Below, piece after piece: positions 25,471 through 35,670 of a stretch of 64,000 nucleotides of DNA (position 1 is the stretch's first letter; the number at the start of each line of letters is the position of its first letter). Made by a program: the position numbers and the translations under genes. This DNA comes from Rhizopus arrhizus (lineage: Eukaryota; Mucoromycota; Mucoromycetes; Mucorales; Rhizopodaceae): the NCBI GenBank assembly GCA_024220505.1, contig JAKZZE010000029.1:248001-312000 (forward strand), given 5' to 3'. The notes beneath the pieces were generated by a model, which saw only the letters and a list, made by a program, of their open reading frames with translations, did not search any database and had not been told where the DNA came from.

Positions 25471-28244
25471 ATTTGAAGCAATTGACCATAAATAAAAGAT
25501 AAATAAATCCAAAGACTAATAACATAATCTGGCCCTAATACCTAAAAAAAGACATTTGTGATGCACATACGTTAAAAGAAGAAAGATATCTCACAAAAAG
25601 AAATGATAAAAGTGTTATGAAGAAATGGATTGAATATGTTTCCTAAAGTAGTACACCCAACAGAAGGAAGAGATGCAAAAAGAAACAAGCGATCATTAAA
25701 ATAAAAAATTGTCTTATGCTTTGCTTTTAGCTCTTTTGAGCAGTAGAACAAAGAATGTTTGCACTTTCCCATCAATGTACAAAAGATGGTGCGTTTCAAA
25801 AGTCGAAAGTGTATTATGGTGATATATTGTTGTTTTAGTCCAAAACAAACAGGGGTTTTCAAGTCCAATAAACATCCATTCAAGAAAAGTCAAAGCGATT
25901 CATTATAATATCATTCATATAAGCTGCAACAACGAAATAAAAGACAAAAAATGTCCAAATTTGCTTTTTAGGCTCAAGAAATTTCATGAGCTATCACCAA
26001 AACATCCTTAGTAGAAAATGTATCCAAAACGATTTTTATACTTCATTTGAACAGACGCTACATTTAATGTACCATTGGATGTCATTAGCTAACAAAAGAA
26101 GATGGTTTCTTTTTAATTGAAATATAATAACAGAACCATATGGCCATGTAAAAAATGCTCAATACGCAAACATATTACATGTATTCTCTAATATACCAAT
26201 CTTACTTTGTCTATTCCTTGCCTTTTTCCAGTCTAGCGTATTGTCTATAACAATACAGGCTCGCCAAAGTAGATTGCTCGATTATACAGCAGTTTACTGC
26301 AAATATCAAAATAGTAAAAAATATAAATAAATCATATGATTTTTGTCCGGAAAACTGTGTCTGCTTATATAAATATGTATTGTGCATACCTATTAAAAGA
26401 AATACACACAACTGTAATGATAGTGAATACTCCAGGATGTAAGCAATAGATAACATCTATACAGCGTAAAATGTATTAAACCCTACTCAAAGAGGTACTA
26501 TCTTTGTTAGTTATGCGACATACTATATACTTATATTATCCCTAACCAAGAAACATGAAAGAAGCTCATTTCTAGATAAGTATCTTAGATAAAGCTTTCA
26601 ATGTAGAAAGACAACACCCAATAGCATGACAGTGTCCATATGCTAATACAATGAATATTTTTGTACGAATTGCCGATTACATCAATATAGTCCTCATGGA
26701 TTCTATTTGTGTTAATCGTAGTTTAATAGATTTAAAAAGTAAAGCATAGATATCTCAATTACGAACTTTTACCGTTATTTGTTTTTATACGCAAGTTAAA
26801 ACCTGTTCAAAGACTAACATATAGAGAAGGATGTATCAAAAAATTGGTTGGTCGCTTTTAATTTATTAAAAGAGAGAATACATTCATAGTTGTCGAAAAT
26901 GAAGTGTTTCAAGTTACTTTTTTTTTTTTCTCTGAAAAGTCCCACGTCAATTTAATAAAAATGTCGAGCTTAGCTGTTTTACTCCTGATAATTGTATCAA
27001 TTCTCTTTCTAAAAAAAAACATAAAAACAGTGGGGCTTGGTAGTGATTGTCGACTTTCTGATGTGAAAAAAGAAAAAGAAAAAAACTAACAGATATTTCG
27101 CGGTCATGAATGAATGTTCCCATAGCATGATGGTTTATGAACGAATCAAATGGTTAGAAAAGAAGTTTGTAAACGAAGTTGAAGACTATTTTAAAGAATT
27201 GGAAAGAAATTAGACTATAAATATTTCAAAAGAGATGATGGAGGGGGGGGGTTTAAACAGTCCCTGTATACTTTTATGAATAGTTCTTTACACGAAAAAA
27301 AAACAATCCGTTTACTTAATTTGTAATTGATAAAATAAAATACAATCTTATTCTTAAGTTTAAACCACCAAGCACTATTGCCTTAATCATTTAATAGGCT
27401 CCCATTTGTTAATTAACATCAAATCAAGGCTATAAATGGTGAAACCAGAGTACACTAACCAAATAAACACTTTAGATACTCCTTTCCTATGTCAAAAAAT
27501 AAGCAGATAATTCTTTCCCTTATGTAAAATGTTTATTATTCTCCACCACTCAATTAAGCCTTATTCTTTTTACCAGTATGCTTAAGGTATTGATCATGTA
27601 CTATATTCAAAAAAGCTTTGCATTTTATTTAAAAGCGGTCATATTTCCGTAGATCTTTACAAGAAATTTTAGATTATAGATAAACTCCCTTTCAAAGTTT
27701 TGTATCTGCATCAATCTAATTGCAGTGTAGATCTCAGTCTGGACACTTGTTCCATACCGAGTCTTTTTTTAAATAAAATCTATAAAACGTAGGTAAAGCT
27801 ACTGAATTTTTTTAGTCAAAGTCCAGACACTCCTTCATCTATTAAAAGATTAGGTGATTCCAGAACTTGGAAGAAAAAGGGAGGAGTAAGAAATAACACA
27901 GCAATCATAAACAGCATCTTATTTTTGTCGCTCTCAAACAACCATAGATCTGTCAACCTTATCTCTCTTCTTCATAAATTGTAGATCTTCGGCCACTCTA
28001 ATAAATGTTACCATACCATGTCTTTGTTGCTGAGCAAACAAGTTTATGTTATAAATCGTGCCTGATCTACCAAAGCAGGGCGTAACAATATACTAATTTT
28101 CAGCTCCCGGCCAAAGAACACTTGGAGGTTATAAACTGTTTAAATGTCCGAATAGGTAAGGAACAAAATTTCCCTCTGTTCATATCTTTCTTTTTCTTCT
28201 TTCCAACAAAAAAAAAGAAAAGAAAAGAAAAACAATAAATAATT
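23557..28244. other. Large AT-rich gene-free stretch
   Basis: A 4.7-kb segment with only short open frames on either strand, such as minus-strand frames at 24703-24888 and 25572-25883 and a plus-strand frame at 26904-27089, none with a recognisable motif. It contains long homopolymers: an A run at about 24520-24541, a T run at about 25446-25470 and a G run near 27242. A short Lys/Glu-rich plus-strand stretch at 27120-27212 could be an exon remnant. The last few hundred bases should include the PKC1 promoter, with a pyrimidine-rich run at 28175-28205. No TIR, LTR or RNA gene was seen. Confidence 0.4.
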
Positions 28245-31200
28245 ATGGGAGTAAATCGTATACATGAATACCAAAAAAAAAAAACCAAGAGATTAAACAT
28301 GTCTTGCGCTATAACCAATAGGACTTGTTTGATGTCAAGATTAGGGAATTAAAAGCCAAAATAGCTCAAAATGAAAGAATGCGTGACAAAGCGTATCAGC
28401 TGAAACCTTTATTGACAGATAAGAATGCTCTTTCACAATGTGAAACAGAAATTAAAGAGTGTCAAAAGTACATTGACTACTTTACTGAAGAGTTGATAAA
28501 GATTGAGTCAAGAAAGGATTCTGATATACCTGATACAGAACTTTCAAGTCATTCCACTCATACAACTGTGGCTGAATCTCGAGATATAAAAAAATATTCT
28601 ACATTGGGTAATAAGGGAGAGGAAGAAGGGAGGAAAAGGAGGGGGAGTGATGGGAATTGATGCGCTTTTTATTATTAGATTTATTAAAAACAGAGACTTT
28701 GTACAACAAGTCTAAAGTATCGCTTAAATTACATGAATTGGAATACAAGCTTGATGTAGAAAACAAAGTATTGGCAGGTATCAAGACAATGGCAGATGTA
28801 ATGGATAGAGATCCTTCATTGAGTGATAGAAGAAGAAGAGTGGAATTGCAAGGTCAAATGTATGAAAGCATTGAAAAATTAAGTTTGTTGACAAAAGCAT
28901 TGAGAAAATACAAGAGCCTTTATATTGGTGAAGGGGATGAAGATGATGATTACGGTAAGTAGTTCCCAATTTTTTTTTTTAAAAAAAAGCTTGCAGCAGG
29001 AGACTCATAACCATGGTTTATTTATCTTTTGAAATAAGAAATAGAGCCTGAGGCATCGTCTGGTATTCGTATGACACCAGGTTTAAGAAGGCCAGTGTCA
29101 GGAAAACTGCAACTTCAAATCGTTGAAGCCAGAGGATTAGCTCACGCGCCCACAAGAATGTTTAAAACACCCGACACAATCGTTTATGTCAAGATTGACG
29201 GCAACATTGTCTTTCGCTCCAAACTCTCTCGACAGGACAAATGGCTTGATCTCTGTGAGACACATGTAAACAAAGCAACCGAGGTTGAGATCTCAATATA
29301 TGATCAAGAGGCTGAACGAAGTCTGCCAATCGGTATCTTTTGGCTCAAGATTACAGATATCGCTGAAGGGCTACGTAAAAAGAAAATTCAGCAGGAAAGT
29401 GACCCGGGATGGGTTCCTGCAGATGTCTACCAGCAGCAAGAAGGTATTAAACAGCAGACAGAGCCAAGACCTTCTCAGCAGGAGCCTAGAGACATTGAAT
29501 TGACAGAGGATGGTATCCAAGCCTGGTTTGATGTTGAGCCCTCGGGTGAGATGCTTCTTCAAGTCAATTTTGTTCGTGAGGCAGCTAATCGTCGTCCATT
29601 GGACAAATTGGGTCGTGTGGGCGCAGTAAGGCAAAGAAAGGAAGAAGTACATGAAATGAATGGTCATCAGTTTGTTGAAAAGAAGTTTTATAATATCATG
29701 AAATGTGCACTTTGTGGTGAATTTGTAGTGAACAGTGGATATCAATGTGAAGGTAACGTGAAAACTAAAAACAGGTCAACCCATGTGTTCTAATGCTTTT
29801 TTTTTATAGATTGTGAATATAGCTGTCATAAGAAATGTTATACCAAAGTAGTTACTAAGTGTATCTCCAAAATCAACACAGACAAGGATTCGGATGAAGA
29901 TAAATTAAATCACAGAATTCCTCATCGATTCGAACCCATTACTAATATTGGTGCAAATTGGTGCTGCCACTGTGGTTATATGCTTCCTCTTGGTTCTAAA
30001 GGAGCAAAGAAATGTTCAGGTAATGACAGAAAAGAAAAAAAGACCCTTTTGTTTTTCTGAAAATAGTACAGAATGTAGCATTACTTGTCATACAAAGTGT
30101 CAGCACTTTATTCCTGACTTTTGTGGTCTCTCAATGGAGATGGCAAACCAAATGTTGGCTGAAATAAAGGCGGCCAATAAACGAAAGACACTCGAAACAT
30201 CTGTTACTCCATCTACATCTTCTACCACTAGTAAACCAAAGCGTACATCAAATGATCCTTCATTTGAAGATTTTTCGAACTTGTCTTTAAACCAACAAAA
30301 GCCTTTACCACAACCTGCAACGTCCTCTCATACAGTTGGCCGTGTTCAACAACCACCTATTTTGCCCACTCACGGACAACCATATCAATACCCATTACAG
30401 ACAAACGACCCTCGTTATCATCAACAACAGACAGGTAGGCCTGGTAACGCATCCCCTATTCGCCCCATGTATATACAACAAACTTCTCAAGCGGATGCTG
30501 TGCAAAAGACCGCATCAGTAAAGCAGTCAGCATCTCAACAGCGTCCTAATGAAAGACGTGTGACATTGAATGATTTCAACTTTTTGTATGTACTTGGTAA
30601 AGGTAACTTTGGAAAGGTCATGCTGGCAGAAGACAAGTATGATAAGAAGCTTTATGCTGTTAAAGTGCTGAAAAAGAGATTCATTATTGACAATGATGAA
30701 ATCGAGAGGTATACATATAAAGAATGCAATGTACAAAAACTCACTTACTCTTTATAGTGTTCGATCTGAAAAGCGCATCTTTTTAGCTGCTAATCGAGAA
30801 AGACATCCCTTCTTAATCGGTCTTCAATCCTGTTTCCAAACCGAGAGCCGTGTTTACTTTGTAATGGAATATGTAAGTGGTGGTGATTTGATGTGGCACA
30901 TTCAACGTGAACCATTTTCTGAAAGAAGAGCCAAGTTTTATGCATGTGAGGTATTGCTTGCACTTGAGTATTTCCACAGCCAAGGTATCATTTATCGTGA
31001 TTTGAAGTTGGATAACATCATGCTGGGTTTGGATGGTCATATTAAGGTGGCTGATTATGGTTTGTGTAAAGAAAATATGTGGTATGAAAGCACAACAGGT
31101 ACCTTTTGTGGTACACCTGAGTTTATGGCGCCAGAGATCTTGCTGGAACAAAAATATGGTCGTGCTGTTGATTGGTGGGCCTTTGGTGTCTTGGTTTATG

Positions 31201-31675
31201 AAATGTTGTTGGGACAGTCACCTTTCCGCGGTGAAGATGAGGATGAGATCTTTGATGCTATTTTAGAAGATGAGATTTTGTACCCAGTAAATATGTCTAG
31301 AGACTCTGTCTCAATCTGTCAAAGGGTAAGAGAATATGATTTGCTAATAATAACGTATGGCTAACCCTTTAATTATAGCTATTGACGCGTGATCCCAAAA
31401 AGAGATTAGGTGCTGGACCATCCGATGCTGCAGAAATTAAAGAACATCCATTCTTCCAAGGTGTCAACTGGGAAGACATGCTTGCTAAACGCGTGCCACC
31501 TCCTTTTTGTCCTACGATTAATGGTCCTTTGGATACATCAAACTTTGATGAAGAATTTACTCGAGAACGACCTGCGCTGACACCCATTAATAATGCATTA
31601 AGTCGTATTGAACAACAAGAATTCCAAAGCTTTTCATATATTGCTGATTGGACTCAAGGTGCACCTAATTGGTAG
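28245..31675 (+). CDS. PKC1: Fungal protein kinase C (Pkc1), cell-wall-integrity pathway
   Basis: Rho1-regulated kinase at the head of the cell-wall-integrity MAPK cascade, about 997 aa. Exons: 28245-28250 (tentative), 28322-28607, 28679-28954, 29039-29752, 29810-30019, 30072-30708, 30758-31325, 31379-31675. Domains in order: HR1a near residues 3-70, HR1b near 100-190, a C2-like domain near 209-320, two C1 zinc fingers near 393-445 and 463-512 (HxnCxxC repeats), a Gln/Pro/Thr-rich linker, and an AGC kinase from about 666 with [17 protein letters not shown] and the triplet DYG instead of DFG, which is usual in fungal Pkc1. The activation loop is TFCGTPEF, and the C-terminal extension carries a TPINN turn motif and a FQSFSYI hydrophobic motif. 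The six-base first exon (ATG GGA) is the least certain part. The exon 4 acceptor could lie six bases later. Confidence 0.92.
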
Positions 31676-31998
31676 ACAAGCCAAGACCAACAAAACAAAA
31701 TTCATATACTTTTATTATTATTTTACTATTATCACTTTTTTATTTTCCATATACACGTAAATGTTTATAATCTGTAACAAGTAATGGGTTACGCACTAAT
31801 TTTATAATGCGTATACAACATATTAGAATTGTCCATCTTCTCTTGAGGCTGTTTCTTAATTTGATGATAACTGTTTGTTATCATATTTATTATAGTGAAA
31901 TTTATGGACCAATACAACAATATGATTTCACAAATTCAAGAGTGTTTGAAATGATGAACATAAAGAGAAAAAAAAAAAGAGCCTTTCTCTTCCCTAGT
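31676..31998. other. Convergent 3' regions of PKC1 and URA3
   Basis: The two stop codons face each other across 323 AT-rich bases. No open frame or RNA gene is visible. Both transcripts must terminate here, and overlap is likely. Confidence 0.5.
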
Positions 31999-32910
31999 CT
32001 ATTTATTGTGTAAAGCAAGTCTTTCAAGATATGCGTCCCAACCAGCTTGACGGTATCTTTGGGCTTGTTCCACCAACTTGTCAGGTTGACCATAAATACC
32101 ACGACCGACAATGATCACATCAGCACCACTCTCCACAATCACTTCACGAGGTGTTCTGTACTGCTGACCCAATCCATCGCCCTTGACATCCAAGCCAACA
32201 CCGGGTGACATGACGATAAAATCTTCATCATCATATTGATTCATTTTGTTTTGAGCAATAAATCCAAACACAAAGTCCTTGTTGCGGCGTGCCATCTCTA
32301 CTGAATCGGTTGTGTAGCTGCCTTTGGTCAATGCGCCCTTGGAAGACATCTCGGCAAGTAAGAGTAAGCCACGACCGAGAGGAAGACCAACCTCGGCAAG
32401 ACCTTTGATGATTCCTTCACCGGGCACGGTATGAGCATTGGTGATGTGAGACCATGAGGCAATCTTGTAAATACCGTTTGCATACTGATGCTTTACAGTG
32501 TTACCTAAATACCCCTCTCTTTTAATATACGAAAAGCTTGTAAAAGAAAAAGAATCTATTACCAATATCAGCAAATTTACGATCTTCAAAGAATAAAAAG
32601 TCGTGTTTCTTTGCTAATTCTTGCAATTGTTGAATCAAGTCAGCATCAAAGTCTTCAACAATGTCAATATGAGTCTTTTTGCGAGTAGCCGTTAGCCGAC
32701 TGTCGGTATAGCATAAGAATTTGTGTTTACCTTTAAAACACAAATGTAAGGTCCAATGGCATCAGCAATAGAAATCAACTCCTTTTTTGTGGTAACGTCA
32801 ACAGCAACTGATAAATTAGTTTGCTTGCGTTCCATTAATTCCAAAAGGGATCTAGCACAGGCATTGCTATGTTGTTTGGCACGCTCGCTATAAGGCTTGT
32901 ATGTGTTCAT
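31999..32910 (-). CDS. URA3: Orotidine 5'-phosphate decarboxylase
   Basis: Last enzyme of UMP synthesis, converting OMP to UMP in the cytosol; called pyrG in Mucorales. Three exons (32910-32731, 32674-32563, 32504-31999) with 56- and 58-base GT-AG introns give 265 aa, the usual length. The catalytic tetrad region reads [12 protein letters not shown] with Asp91, Lys93 and Asp96 numbered as in yeast Ura3, preceded by [14 protein letters not shown], and the phosphate-binding end reads VGRGIYG. The ATG at 32910 gives the conserved N terminus with [20 protein letters not shown]. No break or missing residue is seen. It converges on PKC1. Confidence 0.97.
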
Positions 32911-33350
32911 GCTGAATGGTTATTGATAAAAAAAAAGATTTTTTTTTTCTTTTGCTTAATGCGGGGTAAACTGCGCCACAGCATGATTTGATAAAAAAAA
33001 AAACCGTAAAACCTTGACTTATTTGCGCATTTATATTTTTTTATATACTTTATACATAACAAAGAGAGGCCATACATCGACTTGAACATATGTGATGGAT
33101 TGAGTGTATTGTAAATTAAGGGAAGGAATACTGCAGATCAAATTTACTTACAGAATTCTATAATAGCTTGATTACATTGTTTATTGAGTACATTCTTTTT
33201 TGGATATAATATACTTTTGTTCAAAATGTAATCAATGGTTACTTTAACTACACATTCCATAATCAAGACATTGTAAGCATCGTAAATAGAGCTTTAAAGA
33301 TAGCTAAGTCAATTTCAACTATAAAAATGGCGTGAAAGATTTAGCCTATG
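32911..33350. other. URA3 upstream region
   Basis: AT-rich, with poly-A/T tracts near 32927-32950 and 32992-33003. No open frame. Presumed URA3 promoter. Confidence 0.4.
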
Positions 33351-33556
33351 CTAACACTTTATCTGTTCACATGTATTTTTTTTTATATCAGATACTATAT
33401 TGCTTTTAGCTTGACTTTGAACTTGTTGACTGTACCGTTGAAATTTGACTGAATTATTCTTATTTTTTATGCCAAAGATCTTATCCTCAGCAACCTTTTT
33501 CTTTTTCTTTTTCTTTTTTGTCTTTCAGCTTTGCTTTGTTGCTTTTTGGATGGCAT
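33351..33556 (-). pseudogene. Relic of the TMA46/ZC3H15 (DFRP1) N terminus
   Basis: On the minus strand an ATG at 33556 starts MPSKKQQSKAER, followed by a Lys/Arg-rich tract. In a different frame it continues with VAEDKIFGIKNKNNS and YSQQVQSQAKSN, then a TAG at 33351-33353. The combination of MPxKKQ, a Lys tract and VxEDKxFGxKNKxxS is the N-terminal signature of the Tma46/ZC3H15 family, which binds Rbg1/DRG GTPases on ribosomes. The frame changes inside the A-rich Lys tract, and the protein stops before any of the family's CCCH fingers, so this is a truncated, frameshifted copy. The intact gene should lie elsewhere in the genome. Confidence 0.6.
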
Positions 33557-34634
33557 GTTCTTTTGATATTTTGCACTCCAACCAGATGCAGAAAATGAAC
33601 TGAGTCTTCGTAAATGTCAACTCTGAGTCACAGATCAGGAATTGCTTCTTCGCCTCTCTCTTGCAGCATTGTTAAGTGTAATAAAGTGACCCTTTCTTCT
33701 TCATTTTATTTGAATTACAATATGTCTGATAATATGATGAGTCCACTTTACAAAATAAGATATAAACTTAGCTTTGAATAATTGACTGGTAGATAATGCA
33801 AGACAAAGCAATCCTTTCTTTTTTGCATATGATATATTCAAGCACTTGAGTTTTTAAGATTTATCACCTAAAAGAAGAATTCTGGTGGTACATTGTATAT
33901 AAAGCTTGTATGCTACCTTATACATATCATTAAACTATATTTCTTTTTCTTTTATTTTTACGCACTCAATAAGTAAACAAAGTATTATAAGATACGATAA
34001 GTAAGGGCGTAGTTTTTATGTTTAGATTTACAAAATCCAGAGTGAAAAAACCAAACAAATACTGTTTTTATTAAATAGAGATTCAGGTTACAAGATCAAT
34101 ACTAGAAAGGTTCTAAAATGCATACAAATAATAAATGAACTTAGCCATAACAAAATAGAATAGAAATAAAATGACTTTCAATTAAGCCCTTGAGCTTAAA
34201 GAATATAAAGTAGAGAATTAATATACTAATAAAACCAAAATATATTATGAATGGCATAAAAGGTACTAAATGTTTAAACTCAGTTAGGAAAGCATCGGAG
34301 TGGGATAATCTTATTGTAAAAGGATATTGTTACACTTCTAAAGTTGTCAAATTCGGATTAGATATTTTCAGGATTACCGAAGTGATATGAAAGACAAATC
34401 CAAGATCTTTTCCAGTTTGATTTCTCCATTCAACTCAACTGAAAATATCAACCTGCACTGCTTTTTGTGAGCATTTTGGTCAAGTTACAAACGGACAAAA
34501 TGTTAATTTCTTCAGGAAAAAAACAAAACAAATGGCATGCAGTACAATGTGACACAGGTTTTATGTAACTAAAAAATAGATATGATTTCATAATAAGGTA
34601 TAAAGTATGAGGGAGGGGGAATAAGACAAGCTTC
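33557..34634. other. Intergenic, no supported gene
   Basis: AT-rich. No open frame of note. The right end, near 34560-34634, should hold the 3' end of the membrane-protein gene. Confidence 0.4.
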
Positions 34635-35522
34635 TCACTTTCTTGGTGGTATCACAGTAGTTGATGCTTTCTTTTGCTGTTGTTCAGCAGCGGCACGAGC
34701 AATAATACCTTCAATTTCAGATCTACGCTCAGCCACCTTGATTCTTTCCTGTTCCACATTGAAATAATGTCTTAGCAAGAGAGCACTTGCAACTGTTAGA
34801 GCACCCAAGACAACCATGACAGCGAGCATGTAAAGGTTGGAATAATAAACAACATCATCCACATCATCCAAGGTATTTAACAAGACCACACGCATCAAGA
34901 ATTCACTAACAAGAGCAAGGCCCCAAGTACCAGTGACCGCACGAAGGAAATTTCGAAAGGTACTATAGTATTCCCAGAACCAATCCCAATGTTCTCGTAC
35001 TGTATTTGCATTCATGCTACTTGAAATGGCAATCTGTCGCGCAACATAAAACATAAAGGGACGAAGGACATGGTAACCCCAGCGAAGAGGGAACAAGGTG
35101 ATCAAAAGCATTAAACCCATCGCTAACGTCATTGCGGATTCTCGCAGCAAGTAAAGTTTGGGGTCAGATTGAATAAAGGCCAAGAGAGCAGAGACAGCAA
35201 AACCCAATAACATCAAGACACCCATCATGTCTACTTTGCTCTCCTTCCATGCTTTTACAACCACCATCACTGCTGTAGGAACACCAGCAAGTAATAAGGC
35301 GAGTAAAGGAGAGACAAAGTTTCGCAAAACATAGTAAATAACAATAGGAACCACCAATTCAAGTAACATATGAAGTGCCATACTAAAGAACGCTCGTAAA
35401 ATAGAACGTCGATTAGGCACAGACGACCTGAAAAATGTTGGTACTCGACTCACACCTCGAGCAGGTTTCTTCTGACCTAAAAGTGGTGTTGTGGCTGTGG
35501 GATTATTTGCATGTCGACTCAT
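34635..35522 (-). CDS. Multi-pass membrane protein with VC0807-like domain
   Basis: Intronless gene for a 295-aa membrane protein. The first 35 residues are polar and basic. The next part has paired hydrophobic segments (about 48-66, 72-88 and 100-115), then a loop SDPKLYLLRES, two more segments around an FPLRWGYHVLRPFMFYVARQ stretch, and two near the C terminus, six to seven in all. It ends in a basic, Gln/Ala-rich tail. The layout and the R-x-L-x(n)-D-P-x-L-x3-R-E-S pattern resemble the VC0807/septation-protein-A-like family found in actinobacteria and fungi, whose biochemical role is unknown. The ATG at 35522 starts MSRHANN. It shares a 148-base divergent promoter with YSH1. Confidence 0.75.
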   Translation of the reverse strand: MSRHANNPTATTPLLGQKKPARGVSRVPTFFRSSVPNRRSILRAFFSMALHMLLELVVPIVIYYVLRNFVSPLLALLLAGVPTAVMVVVKAWKESKVDMMGVLMLLGFAVSALLAFIQSDPKLYLLRESAMTLAMGLMLLITLFPLRWGYHVLRPFMFYVARQIAISSSMNANTVREHWDWFWEYYSTFRNFLRAVTGTWGLALVSEFLMRVVLLNTLDDVDDVVYYSNLYMLAVMVVLGALTVASALLLRHYFNVEQERIKVAERRSEIEGIIARAAAEQQQKKASTTVIPPRK

Positions 35523-35670
35523 ATTTTTCTAAAAAAAAGTAAAAAAAAAAAAAAGAAGATTTCTTCTTTTTAATGCGGTTATTCAAAACTTTTTTTATCA
35601 GTGTGGGCGTATTTTTTTTTATTTTTATTTTTATTTTTTTCTTTCTTTCAATCTACATACAGTAACATCA
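35523..35670. promoter_or_regulatory. Divergent promoter between VC0807-like gene and YSH1
   Basis: Only 148 bases separate the two start codons. The centre contains a long A/T-rich stretch with T and A runs on both sides, a nucleosome-excluding composition. No obvious TATA box or named site. Confidence 0.6.

Noticed and set aside
28181..28320. Extra upstream PKC1 exon using 28104-28155
   Set aside because: The block reads well but its splice phase does not fit the next exon.
29930..29945. tRNA B-box-like gattcgaaccc
   Set aside because: It is inside the PKC1 coding sequence and no cloverleaf surrounds it.
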